64,000 bases of DNA from Thermoflavimicrobium daqui (GCF_003313465.1 NZ_KZ845667.1:1-64000), one strand, 5' to 3'; shown: positions 41,577-50,350, numbered from the stretch's first letter. Notes: generated by a model not told the origin, from the letters alone. Program-made: numbers and translations.

Positions 41577-42347
41577 ATGGAATTTAGAAACCGGGTAGTT
41601 TTAATCACCGGAGCTGCTGGAGTTACAGGAAGGGTAATTACAGAAAAGTTTTTAAAAGAAGGAGCCCTACTTGCACTTGTAGATATTAATCGGGAAGGGC
41701 TAGAAGAATTAGTAAATGAGTTGAATTTAGATAAAACAAGCTCGATCTGGATTCATGCAGATGTTAGAAATGAGAAGCAGGTAGTTAAATATGTACAAGA
41801 AACCTTAGATCATTTTGGTAAAATAGATATATTTATTAATCATGCTGGGATCGAAGGGAAAGTAGCGAAGATTTCCAACCTTACTGTTGAAGATTTTGAT
41901 GAGGTATATCGAGTGAATGTTCGAGGAGCTTTTCTCGGACTTAAGTATGTCATTCCTGTGATGCAGGAACAAAATTATGGTGTAATTATTAATACTTCTT
42001 CAATTATGGGAGTTCAAGGAGCCCCATGTCTTACCTCATATGTCATGTCAAAACATGCGATTATTGGAATGACAAGAGCTACATCATTAGAGTGTGCAGA
42101 TTATAATATTCGTGTAAACAGTGTTTGTCCTGGTCCGATTGATTCGCGTATGATGCAATCCATTGAAGAAGGAATTGTCCCTGAAAATCCTCAAGTTGTC
42201 CGCGAATTATTTACACAAATGATTCCTTTTAAACATTATGGTAGTACCGAAGATTTAGCAGAACTAATGTTATTTCTTTCATCCAATCGTGCAAAATACA
42301 TAACAGGTACCTATTTTCTACTAGATGGAGGGTTATCAGTCAGATGA
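41577..42347 (+). CDS. Short-chain dehydrogenase/reductase, copy 2
   Basis: A paralog of the preceding enzyme with TGAAGVTGRV, LALVDINR, the catalytic serine in NTSSIMG and YVMSK, and a C-terminal ITGTYFLLDGG. It differs in having NHAG where SDRs usually have NNAG; that asparagine helps hold the cofactor and the central sheet, so the change is notable but tolerated in some members. The start is ATG 41577 after GAAAGGGG. Presumably oxidises or reduces a related alcohol or ketone. A terminator follows. Confidence 0.85.
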   Translation: MEFRNRVVLITGAAGVTGRVITEKFLKEGALLALVDINREGLEELVNELNLDKTSSIWIHADVRNEKQVVKYVQETLDHFGKIDIFINHAGIEGKVAKISNLTVEDFDEVYRVNVRGAFLGLKYVIPVMQEQNYGVIINTSSIMGVQGAPCLTSYVMSKHAIIGMTRATSLECADYNIRVNSVCPGPIDSRMMQSIEEGIVPENPQVVRELFTQMIPFKHYGSTEDLAELMLFLSSNRAKYITGTYFLLDGGLSVR

Positions 42348-42386
42348 TCAAGGAGTGAGAAATAATTAAAAGCAAAATAAAGAGAG

Positions 42387-42423
42387 AAGGCTTCCCTCTA
42401 GAAAAGGAAGCCTTTTATTTTTT
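42387..42423 (+). terminator. Terminator of the second dehydrogenase gene
   Basis: AAGGCTTCC at 42387-42395 pairs with GGAAGCCTT at 42406-42414; a T-rich tract follows to 42423. Confidence 0.85.
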
Positions 42424-42445
42424 GAATCCAGATATGATGGGAAAT

Positions 42446-42625
42446 TTAGTCTTCTTCCCCTGCTTCAAGACTATCGATTAGTTCGGTAAAATCTCTAATT
42501 AGATTGTTTAAAGTGTAGGATTTTTTATGTTGTATGGATTCTAAACGACTTGAGATATGGTTAAGCTGATGCTCTACTTGTCTAAGGTCTCGGATTGCAA
42601 GTGATAATTGATAAGTTTTATCCAT
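42446..42625 (-). CDS. Small 59-residue helical protein
   Basis: The minus strand has ATG at 42625 with a very good ribosome binding site (GCGGAGGGAATAAA) and a frame to TAA at 42446. The product starts MDKTYQLSLAIRDLRQVEHQ and ends TELIDSLEAGEED; heptad-like Leu/Ile spacing over its whole length predicts an amphipathic helix or coiled coil. The acidic C-terminus and charged composition suggest a soluble protein. I recognise no family. It lies convergent to the second dehydrogenase and downstream of the XRE-cupin regulator on the same strand. Confidence 0.65.
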   Translation of the reverse strand: MDKTYQLSLAIRDLRQVEHQLNHISSRLESIQHKKSYTLNNLIRDFTELIDSLEAGEED

Positions 42626-42894
42626 TTTATTCCCTCCGCTATCTTATCTATGTTAGAGTATATCATTTATCTTTACCAATAAAGAAGAGGGGAATGAGTA
42701 GATAAAGCTTTAATGATCGTTTTTCTTAGCGATAGGCTTTTAGGTTCGTATATAATAGCTCGTGGCTGCTCAGTTTCCAAATGTGTTTCATTGTAAAAGT
42801 GACTCATTCTAAATCTAAAAACAGATAGGTTGGATTTTCAAGATGCTTTATGAATTTAATAGAGCACCATTGAGTAAGTTCCTTTTATTATAGC

Positions 42895-43434
42895 TTAACA
42901 TTTATTGTAAACAATTAATAAAAACTGAGCTTCGTTACTACCCGGATTAAAAAACTGATGGGAATTAGAAGAGTCGAAAGAGATGGAGTCACCAACTTCT
43001 AAATAATAGGAAGTTTGTTCAAAGAGGACTTGAATACTCCCAGCAATAACGAAGCAGATTTCCTTGTTTTGATGACTGACTTTTGTCTCTGATGAATATT
43101 CTTTTGGTGGTAGAGTGATAGCCAACACTCTCACTTCTCCGTCGAATTGAGAGGGAGTAGCTAATTCATAGTCAACCTTATGATAAGGCAGGATTAATTT
43201 TCTCCGTTCGTTTTTCTTCACGACAATTTGGTGATTGGGAGAGTCTTCAAAAAAGGAGCCTACAGGACAGTTTAATACTTCCGCCATTTTAACCAGAGAA
43301 GCAATCGAAGGGCTAGCTATATTTCGTTCCACCTGACTAATCAAGCTGGGTGATAAGTGGCATAACTTAGCAAATTCTCGAATCGAATAGCCTTTTTGTT
43401 CACGAAAGTATTTGATTTTTGTACCAATGTCCAT
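42895..43434 (-). CDS. XRE-family regulator with cupin domain
   Basis: The N-terminal HTH (IKYFREQKGYSIREFAKLCHLSPSLISQVERN in two overlapping segments of residues 8-40) is followed by a linker and a C-terminal Cupin_2 barrel (about 105-178) with SHQNKEICFVIAGSIQVL and SHQFFNPG. This architecture is typical of small-ligand-sensing repressors of redox or amine metabolism. It starts 34 bases after the stop of the fused nitroreductase gene on the same strand, so the two are likely co-transcribed and the regulator may control the enzyme. Confidence 0.88.
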   Translation of the reverse strand: MDIGTKIKYFREQKGYSIREFAKLCHLSPSLISQVERNIASPSIASLVKMAEVLNCPVGSFFEDSPNHQIVVKKNERRKLILPYHKVDYELATPSQFDGEVRVLAITLPPKEYSSETKVSHQNKEICFVIAGSIQVLFEQTSYYLEVGDSISFDSSNSHQFFNPGSNEAQFLLIVYNKC

Positions 43435-43468
43435 CGGGTTTGCCTCTCTTTGTATAGTTGATTTAAAT

Positions 43469-44827
43469 TTATAATTTTATCAGTATTTCTGATAAATCTT
43501 TTTTGGTTATATTCGGAACATGACAATTTGGGGCGGGATATCCAACAGGTAATACAAGAATAGGCATTTCATTTTTAGGGCGATTGAAGTAATTGCGTAA
43601 AAATGTCATGGGGCTTGGGGTATACGTAAGGGTACATAAACCAGCATGGTGTAAGGCACCTAATAAAACTCCCACAGCCATTGCGGTCGATATCAATGAA
43701 AGGTCTTGGTTCGTTTGGAGAAGACTAGTGTCTACAACTTCTGCTTGAGTAGAATTAATATCTACTTTAAAAGCCACGATTAAATGAGATGCATCAGTCA
43801 AGTGAGGTTTGGATGCATTCGTTCCTAAAGGAGCAAGTGCTTTTCGCCACTCGTCAGAAATACGCTCCTCATAAAGTTTTGTTTCTTCAACTTCCGCTAA
43901 TGCCCTGATTTTTTCTTTCTTTGCCTGATCATTAACGACAACAAAGCGGTAAGGCTGTAGGTTTCCACTGGATGGAGTAGTAATTGCGGCACGAAGAGCT
44001 TGATAAATCAGCTTTTCATCTACCTTTTCTTGAGAGTAATGCCTCACATTTCTTCGTTTACGGATGAATTGATAATAGGATTCCGTTTTTGCAAGTTGTT
44101 CTTGAATGGTTCGTATTTCTGATCGAGTATAGGGAGGTGCTTTGGTCTGAGAGTCAGGAATGAAGGATGTCTCTCCAATGACGAGTTCGGAAAAGGATTT
44201 TCGGGATAATAGGGGTGCTTCATAGTTGTCCTTAGCGTATCCTACAGCAAAGAGTAGGAGAGGAGATTCATTTTTAGGACGATTTAGGATTTTTTGTAGG
44301 GATGAAACAGGAGGACGAATGAGACAATCGATACCTGCATGTTGAAGAGCAGCAAGAAAAAAACCAGCAGAAATAGGAGCAGACTCTCGTACGTAGTAAT
44401 GGCGAATTTTTTGCATTCGGCCATTTGTTTCTGTTAATCCATAATTGATCTGGAATAGTGCTACCAAATAAGGAGCATCTTCAAGATACTGGTGACTACC
44501 GAGAGTAGACAGCTTTTGTTCCCCGTTTGTTTTATAATTTTGTAACCGTTGGCTTTCTTCTTGCTCTGCTGCTAGACGAATCTGTCTTTTAATTAGAGGA
44601 TCTTTAATCAGAATGTAGGTCCAAGGTTGCTGATTGGCTCCAGATGGCGCAGTACCTGCTATATGCACCACTTTTTCAAGTACCTTTTCAGAAAGAGGTC
44701 TTTTGGAAAAAGAGCGTACACTTCTTCTTTTTTCCATCATACGGACATACTGATTGAGTCGCATCCATTGTTCTTCTGGGGGAATACGTTGGAAGTGTAA
44801 AGGAATAAATCCTTTATGATGCCCCAT
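43469..44827 (-). CDS. Fused tandem nitroreductase, iodotyrosine-deiodinase-like
   Basis: At 452 residues it is twice the usual size and contains two complete nitroreductase folds. Domain 1 (about 25-220) has RRSVRSFSKRPL, APSGANQQPW and NESPLLLFAVGYA; domain 2 (about 248-452) has RRNVRHYSQEKV, TPSSGNLQPYRFVV and MPILVLPVGYPAPNCHVPN. Domain 2 matches the deiodinase subgroup and keeps the E-x3-Y (EETKLYEE) and lysine (TNASKPHL) of its substrate lid; domain 1 has lost the Tyr and Lys. Nitroreductases act as dimers with FMN at the interface, so this is probably a covalent pseudo-dimer with unequal sites. AGAGGGTG precedes the ATG. Confidence 0.82.
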   Translation of the reverse strand: MGHHKGFIPLHFQRIPPEEQWMRLNQYVRMMEKRRSVRSFSKRPLSEKVLEKVVHIAGTAPSGANQQPWTYILIKDPLIKRQIRLAAEQEESQRLQNYKTNGEQKLSTLGSHQYLEDAPYLVALFQINYGLTETNGRMQKIRHYYVRESAPISAGFFLAALQHAGIDCLIRPPVSSLQKILNRPKNESPLLLFAVGYAKDNYEAPLLSRKSFSELVIGETSFIPDSQTKAPPYTRSEIRTIQEQLAKTESYYQFIRKRRNVRHYSQEKVDEKLIYQALRAAITTPSSGNLQPYRFVVVNDQAKKEKIRALAEVEETKLYEERISDEWRKALAPLGTNASKPHLTDASHLIVAFKVDINSTQAEVVDTSLLQTNQDLSLISTAMAVGVLLGALHHAGLCTLTYTPSPMTFLRNYFNRPKNEMPILVLPVGYPAPNCHVPNITKKDLSEILIKL

Positions 44828-45073
44828 TTTATATGCACCCTCTTTAATATGGAAATGGAAGTGATTGTTTAATTGTATTATACAGAATAATAATAATATT
44901 GTACATTGGGATGCTTTATGAAAGTAACAAAAACAATTATTTAGTTGTAACCCAATGAAGAATAAATAATGATAGAAAAGAAAAGCTGTTCACTTTAAAG
45001 AGTCAATGAAATCATAGACTTCTTTTTATTTTTTAGAAGTAAATATAGTGTTTAATGATAAGTTTGTTTCATA

Positions 45074-45079
45074 TATAAT
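45074..45079 (+). promoter_or_regulatory. Likely -10 element of the DeoR-type gene
   Basis: TATAAT lies 10 bases before the phased repeats; the -35 region is weak (TTTAAT at about 45051). Confidence 0.4.
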
Positions 45080-45090
45080 AAGGGTAACAC

Positions 45091-45125
45091 TTAATTTTGC
45101 TTAATTTCGCTTAAAAAAACTTAAG
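45091..45125 (+). promoter_or_regulatory. Four 10-bp-phased direct repeats before the DeoR-type gene
   Basis: TTAA begins at 45091, 45101, 45111 and 45121 in TTAATTTTGC, TTAATTTCGC, TTAAAAAAAC and TTAAG, each preceded by C. The exact 10-base period puts all sites on one face of the helix. They lie between the -10 element and the ATG, where a repressor would block elongation; autoregulation by the DeoR protein is inferred. Confidence 0.6.
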
Positions 45126-45147
45126 AACAAAAGTGAGCTGATTTAAG

Positions 45148-45921
45148 ATGTTTCAAGACGAACGAGTTATCTCTATAATGCAATATCTAAAGGAGAACAA
45201 ACGGATCACGGTGGATGAAATTTGCCAGCGATTTGATGTCTCTCGTGATACAGCTCGAAGAGATATCGTTAAATTAGAAGAGCAGGGAAAAATTATTCGT
45301 GTTCGAGGTGGAGCCATTTTGCCAACCCTATCGAAAGAAATGCCCAATTTTAAAGAACGTTTACAAATGGATACAGAAGTAAAAAAAGCGATTGGTAAGT
45401 TGGCATCTACGCTTATTCATGATGGTGATTATTTGTACATTAGCTCTTCAACAACAACACGCTACACAGTCGAATTTATGAATAGTAAACAGAATGTAGT
45501 TATTACGAATTCGATCGATTTAGCTAGTTTATTAGTAGAAAAGGAAGGGATCACTATCCACATGCTGGGGGGAAAGCTTTTTAATGAGCATGGCTTTGTA
45601 TATGGGACGAAGGCAATCGAAATGTTATCGCAATATTATGTGGATAAACTATTCATTGGTACATGTGGAATAACCAAAGATGGATTATCGAGTTTGTTCG
45701 AGGAGGAAAGCTATCTCATACGGGAAGCTATTCAAAGAGCAGATCAGGTAATAGTGTTAGCAGATCATTCAAAGTTTGGAAAAAGAGAGTTTCATCAGAT
45801 GGCAGGATTTGAAGATATTGACTTAATTATTACAGATAAAGAACCCAGCCCAGAAATCATCGAACAGTTACAAAAGTACAATGTAGAGATTTTATTGGCA
45901 AACGATACAGAGAAAAACTAA
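45148..45921 (+). CDS. DeoR-family transcriptional regulator
   Basis: The N-terminal HTH (RISIMQYLKENKRITVDEI-like start, then RFDVSRDTARRDIVKLEEQG) carries the typical DeoR recognition pattern. The C-terminal sensor domain has the phosphosugar-binding DYLYISSSTTT, IHMLGGKL and FIGTCGITKDGLSS, and ends with ADHSKFGKREF. DeoR proteins respond to phosphorylated sugars. The HAD phosphatase gene 43 bases downstream fits such a role. Four phased repeats upstream are its probable operator. The ribosome binding site is weak. Confidence 0.9.
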   Translation: MFQDERVISIMQYLKENKRITVDEICQRFDVSRDTARRDIVKLEEQGKIIRVRGGAILPTLSKEMPNFKERLQMDTEVKKAIGKLASTLIHDGDYLYISSSTTTRYTVEFMNSKQNVVITNSIDLASLLVEKEGITIHMLGGKLFNEHGFVYGTKAIEMLSQYYVDKLFIGTCGITKDGLSSLFEEESYLIREAIQRADQVIVLADHSKFGKREFHQMAGFEDIDLIITDKEPSPEIIEQLQKYNVEILLANDTEKN

Positions 45922-45964
45922 AGGATGATCATGAGATATCATATCTTAATGGAGGAGACCATTT

Positions 45965-46582
45965 ATGTATCATTGTGTGATTTTTGATGTAGACGGCACC
46001 TTAATCGATAGTGAAAGAGCGATTATTCGCTCATTACAAAAGGCGCTTAGAGATGAATTAGGGCGTGACTATGGGGATGAAGAATTGTACTTTGCATTAG
46101 GTATACCAGGAGAGGTCACGCTTAGAAAACTAGGAATTCAAAATATAGATGGTATTCTACAAAAATGGGTTCAATATATGGCAGAATTCCGCGATGAAAT
46201 GTGCATCTATCCAGAAATAAAAGATGTACTTATGTTATTACGAGTTTCTTTGGTTACAACAGGGATTGTGACTTCAAAAACGAAGCAGGAATTGGAGGAT
46301 GATTTTGTTCCCTTTGGTTTAATGGAGTATCTACAATATTCGATCGTTGCGGATGATACACCAAAGCATAAACCATTTCCAGATCCGATTTTAAAGTTTC
46401 TAGAAATTTCTGGTGTTGATCCAGCTAAAACCTTATATGTTGGAGATACCCTTTATGACATGCAATGTGCTAACAGTGCAGGGGTCGATTTTGCTCTAGC
46501 TTTATGGGGAGCGAAGTCGCCTGATAAGATCCAAGCAAAATATAAATTAAAAAATCCACGAGAAATATTATATTTGCTCTAG
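45965..46582 (+). CDS. HAD-superfamily phosphatase (Gph/PgmB-like)
   Basis: Motif I DVDGTLIDSE (nucleophile Asp9), motif II VTSKTKQ, motif III lysine in KHKPFPDP and motif IV VGDTLYDMQCA are all present. A helical cap of the phosphoglycolate-phosphatase type lies at 15-85. It dephosphorylates small phosphometabolites; the exact substrate is unknown. It follows the DeoR gene by 43 bases with GGAGGAGACC before the ATG and is probably co-expressed as a sugar-phosphate detoxification unit. Confidence 0.88.
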   Translation: MYHCVIFDVDGTLIDSERAIIRSLQKALRDELGRDYGDEELYFALGIPGEVTLRKLGIQNIDGILQKWVQYMAEFRDEMCIYPEIKDVLMLLRVSLVTTGIVTSKTKQELEDDFVPFGLMEYLQYSIVADDTPKHKPFPDPILKFLEISGVDPAKTLYVGDTLYDMQCANSAGVDFALALWGAKSPDKIQAKYKLKNPREILYLL

Positions 46583-46909
46583 AAATGCTTGCGCCTTTGG
46601 GGGAAAGTTAATCATACACATATTGATAAGGTAGTATTTCAATTTGAGTTAAGAGCCTATTTTCTATAAATCAATATCTAAAAAGAAAGATGTACGATTT
46701 ATGTAGAGATTTACCAATTGATTCGGTTGACGATTCAATAAAAGTAGATTATATAAGTATACATGATAGATGACTTGCTACGAAGATATGAAGAAAGCTA
46801 TAGTAGAATGGATATGGATGGGATCCGTAAGAATGATCGTGGTAAATATAGATAAAGAGTTACAATCCAAGGCATGATAAAAATGAAGATATAAATGAGG
46901 TTGAATGTG
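46583..46909. other. Intergenic stretch with only very short frames
   Basis: Two abutting short frames of 26 and 30 codons (MYDLCRDLPIDSVDDSIKVD; MIDDLLRRYEESYSRMDMDG) occur at about 46690-46855, the second starting inside the first's stop. Neither has a ribosome binding site; they could be a decayed gene. No other feature is seen. Confidence 0.3.
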
Positions 46910-48682
46910 ATGAAAACCGTTTTGGCTACCCTAAATGCAAAATATATCCACACATCACTCGCATTGCGCTATTTAAAAGCTTTTAGTGAGAAAGAGTTTG
47001 AGATGGAGATTGCGGAATATACCATTAAAGATCCTGCGATGAATATCGTCGCGGACATATACCAACGTCAACCAGATATTGTGGGCTTTTCTTGTTATAT
47101 CTGGAATATTGAAGAGACGATTACCGTTATTGATATGCTAAAAAAAGTAAATCCAGCATTAAAAATTGTTCTGGGAGGACCTGAAGTCTCTTATGATACG
47201 AAATATTGGATGGAACGCTTACCGCAAGTAGACTTTATCGTTATGGGGGAAGGAGAAGAGACATTTCACCATTTACTAACTGAACTTAGAGGGGAACAGA
47301 AATTTCATTTTGTGTTTGGACTTGCCTATCGAAATGGTGAAGAGATTGTATTGAATCCCCCTCGTCCAAAGCTTAATTTAAACGATATTCCCTCTCCACA
47401 TCGTTTTCCCGAAGACCTCGCCCATTTGTCCAATCGTGTGGTTTATTTTGAAACGAGTCGAGGTTGTCCATTTAGTTGCCAATTTTGTCTATCTAGTATT
47501 GAGATAGGGGTACGTTATTTTGATATAGAGCGGACCAAACAAGATATTCTTTATTTGATTGAGCATGGGGCGAAACTGATTAAATTTGTAGACCGGACGT
47601 TTAATATTAAGCGCGATTATGCGATGGAGATTTTTCAATTTTTGATTGATCATCACCAAGGTTGTGTATTTCAATTTGAAATCACAGCCGATATTATGCG
47701 ACCTGAAGTACTGGATTTTCTAGCAGAAAACGCACCACCTGGCATTTTTCGCTTTGAAATCGGGGTTCAATCTACCCATGATCCAACCAATGAAGCTGTA
47801 AAACGCCGCCAAAACTTTACGAAGCTTTCTCGTACGGTAACTAAAATCAGAGAAAGCGGAAAGATCGCTCAACATCTCGACTTGATTGCGGGGCTTCCTC
47901 ATGAGGATTACAACCGATTTCGACAAACATTTAATGATGTCTTTGCTTTAGAGCCCGAAGAATTACAGCTGGGCTTTCTGAAAATGCTACGAGGAACAGG
48001 ATTGCGTCTGGATGCCAAGCGATATCAGTATGTCTTTATGGAAAGAGCACCATATGAAATGTTAGGAAATGACTTGCTTTCGTTCGCCGATATTGTACGG
48101 ATTAAAAGAGTAGAGGATGTACTTGAAAAATACTGGAATGCACATCGTATGGATCATACGCTGAAATATTTAATTCATCAAGAGTTTCCTTCTCCTTTTG
48201 ACTTTTTCCAAGAGTTTGGGGACTACTGGGAAGAACAGGGATGGCAGAAGATTGGTCACCAACTGGAAGACTTGTTTACTCGTTTACGCTCTTTTTTAGA
48301 ACAACGCAAGACCAAAAATATGGAGATTATTTTAGGACTTATGAAATACGAGTATCTTTTAAATCACAAACAGAAACCACGCAAAGGTTGGTGGGAGTAT
48401 ACACTTAGTAAGCAAGATCAATCGAACTTGATTCAACGAGCGCTTGGGCATCCTCAGGAAGTATCCGATGATTTTGCCAAGCTACATCTGACAGAGCGTG
48501 ATCTTTTTAAACATGCTGTGATTGATGTGCTTCCCTTTGATATAAAAGCTTATTTGGACAGCGGAAAAATCATCAAGCAGCCTACTGCTTTGATTGCATT
48601 ATATCGTCCGAAAGAGTCGATTGCTGTCCAATGTTATACTATGAAGGCAGATGCAACAGTAACAGCGGAATCTATAGGTTAA
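46910..48682 (+). CDS. B12-binding radical SAM protein (DUF4080 C-terminus)
   Basis: The N-terminal 130 residues form a cobalamin-binding-type fold (DIVGFSCYIWN, VLGGPEVSYD, GEGEETFHHLL). The radical SAM domain carries CPFSCQFC near 185 after ETSRG, and the C-terminal 200 residues match DUF4080. Family members in Firmicutes have no assigned substrate; they may methylate or rearrange an unknown metabolite. The canonical DxHxxG B12 motif is not evident, so cobalamin may bind base-off in another way or not at all. Start ATG 46910 is nine bases after TGAGG; GTG 46907 is an alternative. 590 residues. Confidence 0.85.
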   Translation: MKTVLATLNAKYIHTSLALRYLKAFSEKEFEMEIAEYTIKDPAMNIVADIYQRQPDIVGFSCYIWNIEETITVIDMLKKVNPALKIVLGGPEVSYDTKYWMERLPQVDFIVMGEGEETFHHLLTELRGEQKFHFVFGLAYRNGEEIVLNPPRPKLNLNDIPSPHRFPEDLAHLSNRVVYFETSRGCPFSCQFCLSSIEIGVRYFDIERTKQDILYLIEHGAKLIKFVDRTFNIKRDYAMEIFQFLIDHHQGCVFQFEITADIMRPEVLDFLAENAPPGIFRFEIGVQSTHDPTNEAVKRRQNFTKLSRTVTKIRESGKIAQHLDLIAGLPHEDYNRFRQTFNDVFALEPEELQLGFLKMLRGTGLRLDAKRYQYVFMERAPYEMLGNDLLSFADIVRIKRVEDVLEKYWNAHRMDHTLKYLIHQEFPSPFDFFQEFGDYWEEQGWQKIGHQLEDLFTRLRSFLEQRKTKNMEIILGLMKYEYLLNHKQKPRKGWWEYTLSKQDQSNLIQRALGHPQEVSDDFAKLHLTERDLFKHAVIDVLPFDIKAYLDSGKIIKQPTALIALYRPKESIAVQCYTMKADATVTAESIG

Positions 48683-48710
48683 GAACAGATTGTTGTAGGT
48701 GAGAAAGATA

Positions 48711-48748
48711 AAAAATGGCTCCGATGGGTATTCAGGAGCCATTTTTTA
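48711..48748 (+). terminator. Terminator of the B12 radical SAM gene
   Basis: AAAAATGGCTCC at 48711-48722 pairs with GGAGCCATTTTT at 48735-48746. Confidence 0.85.
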
Positions 48749-48851
48749 ATGCGCTTGGCATGGACACATTTATAGATTGAAAGTCCCAAACGATGAAGGT
48801 CGCAGTTGCTTTAACTTATTCAAAAACGATGAGTCAACAATCTCAGTTATT

Positions 48852-49436
48852 TCATGGGCATGTATCTTGTGAATTTTGAAGGAGGTATTCGTTTTGTAAA
48901 ATGGAAAACATATATAGATCGATATATCGTTCTTTAGCATATTCGTAACCTCTGAGTAAGCCTTCCCTATGAAAGCCTAGCTTTTCTAATAGAAGCATGG
49001 AAGGGGTGTTTTCTGGCTCAACAGTTGCTTCGATGCGATTGAAATGACATTGCTGAAATCCATAGCCAAGTAATGCGTGAATGACTTCAGACATATATCC
49101 TTTTCTCCAATAGGCAACTTCCAATTCATAGCCGATCGACGCTCTAGCATTGGCGTGATTTATACTGTTAAATCCGCAAGTTCCGATCAGCTCACCTGTT
49201 TTCTTCAATTCGATTCCCCAACGAATGGCTTCATTTCTTTCGGCTAACGAATTTAATAAATCGATCATTTCTAGAGCTTGACTTTTTGTAGAAAGTGGAG
49301 AGATATTCATATATTGAGTTACTTGTTTATCAGACCAGATTTCAAAAAGTTTTTTGGTATCTTTAGAAGAAAGCTGTCTAAGCTTTAGTCTTTCTGTATC
49401 TAAAATGGGAAAAGTAGTTTCACCGAAGAAGGGCAT
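48852..49436 (-). CDS. GNAT acetyltransferase (RimJ/RimL type)
   Basis: The 194-residue protein starts TERLKLRQLSSKDTKKLFEI and has the RimJ/RimL core IGYELEVAYWRKGYMSEVI (acetyl-CoA loop) and HFNRIEATVEPENTPSMLLL with EKLGFHREGLLRGY. It likely acetylates ribosomal or small-molecule amines. It is downstream of the APH-like kinase on the same strand with a 30-base gap and CGGAGGAAT before the ATG, so the two may be one transcript. Two genes for antibiotic-modifying folds side by side are worth noting, though neither activity is shown. Confidence 0.88.
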   Translation of the reverse strand: MPFFGETTFPILDTERLKLRQLSSKDTKKLFEIWSDKQVTQYMNISPLSTKSQALEMIDLLNSLAERNEAIRWGIELKKTGELIGTCGFNSINHANARASIGYELEVAYWRKGYMSEVIHALLGYGFQQCHFNRIEATVEPENTPSMLLLEKLGFHREGLLRGYEYAKERYIDLYMFSILQNEYLLQNSQDTCP

Positions 49437-49466
49437 TTTTATTCCTCCGTTTAATCTCGTAATCGT

Positions 49467-50249
49467 TTAAAAAAATTCATCCAATAGTTGATAAAATTCT
49501 ATTTTACTTTGATTGATGTTTTCTAGTTCATATGCTTGAAAGAATAAGGGGACATATTCTTTTTTGCCTAGATTATAAGTAATACTTCTGACCGCTAAAG
49601 CTAGATCGAAATATCGGTCAGTCACTCCACCACGACTCCAATCGATAAATCCACGAATCCCTTCTTCTGATATAAGAATGTTTGGTAAGCAATAATCCCC
49701 ATGTCCCCAAACAGGGTCATAGGTGGTGGGTTTTGTTTGGATTAGTAAATCAAATAGTTCGGTCGCAGTTTTTCCTAATCGAGCTGTGTCAAAATCGTTT
49801 TCATCTACATAACCTTGAATCATCCGTAGATATGCTTCTTGAATAAGCTTGTCCGGATCACTTTGAAAAGGGCAATTAGCAATTGGGATGGAGTGGATCA
49901 TTTTTAATCCTTTTGCTAACCAGATGACAACATGTTCAGCTTGATTTCTCCACTTTTCATCACAAGCCATCCAACCAGGAACTTCAGAAAGAAGAAGAAA
50001 CTCATTTGTAGCAAACTGCTTATAGTAAATCGCACGAGGAACAGGCAATTTATTTTGTAACCAATCAAGTATTTCTTTTTCTTTTTTTAAAGAGGATTCA
50101 AAAGGAGCGTACGGTTGAATTTTTAAATACCATCTTTGTTGATCTGAAATGATTTGGTATACACAGGCGTTTGATCTACCAATCTTATTTGGTAGCCATG
50201 TCATTTTTCCAATTATTTTTTTTAGATCATTTGGAAGATTCAATTCCAT
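49467..50249 (-). CDS. APH(3')-like aminoglycoside phosphotransferase
   Basis: The kinase has WYLKIQPY (ATP lysine), the catalytic loop HGDYCLPN, and FIDWSRGGVTDRYFDLALAV with the metal-binding aspartate, then VRSITYNLGKKEY and a terminal FYQLLDEFF. These C-terminal segments closely match APH(3') enzymes such as APH(3')-III (GRSGRADKWYDIA, LLDELF). At about 260 residues from ATG 50249, the length also fits; that start lies eight bases after GAAGGGATG, while longer in-frame starts upstream are less well placed. It would phosphorylate kanamycin-type drugs, but substrate range is not predictable by eye and phenotype is inference. Confidence 0.8.
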   Translation of the reverse strand: MELNLPNDLKKIIGKMTWLPNKIGRSNACVYQIISDQQRWYLKIQPYAPFESSLKKEKEILDWLQNKLPVPRAIYYKQFATNEFLLLSEVPGWMACDEKWRNQAEHVVIWLAKGLKMIHSIPIANCPFQSDPDKLIQEAYLRMIQGYVDENDFDTARLGKTATELFDLLIQTKPTTYDPVWGHGDYCLPNILISEEGIRGFIDWSRGGVTDRYFDLALAVRSITYNLGKKEYVPLFFQAYELENINQSKIEFYQLLDEFF

Positions 50250-50350
50250 ACTTTTCATCCCTTCGATCGTACCATATACTAAATCCAATTTCTACGATGT
50301 TATTCGCATCTGGTTTTCCCCTTAGGTAAACTACAGGATTTTATCATCTA

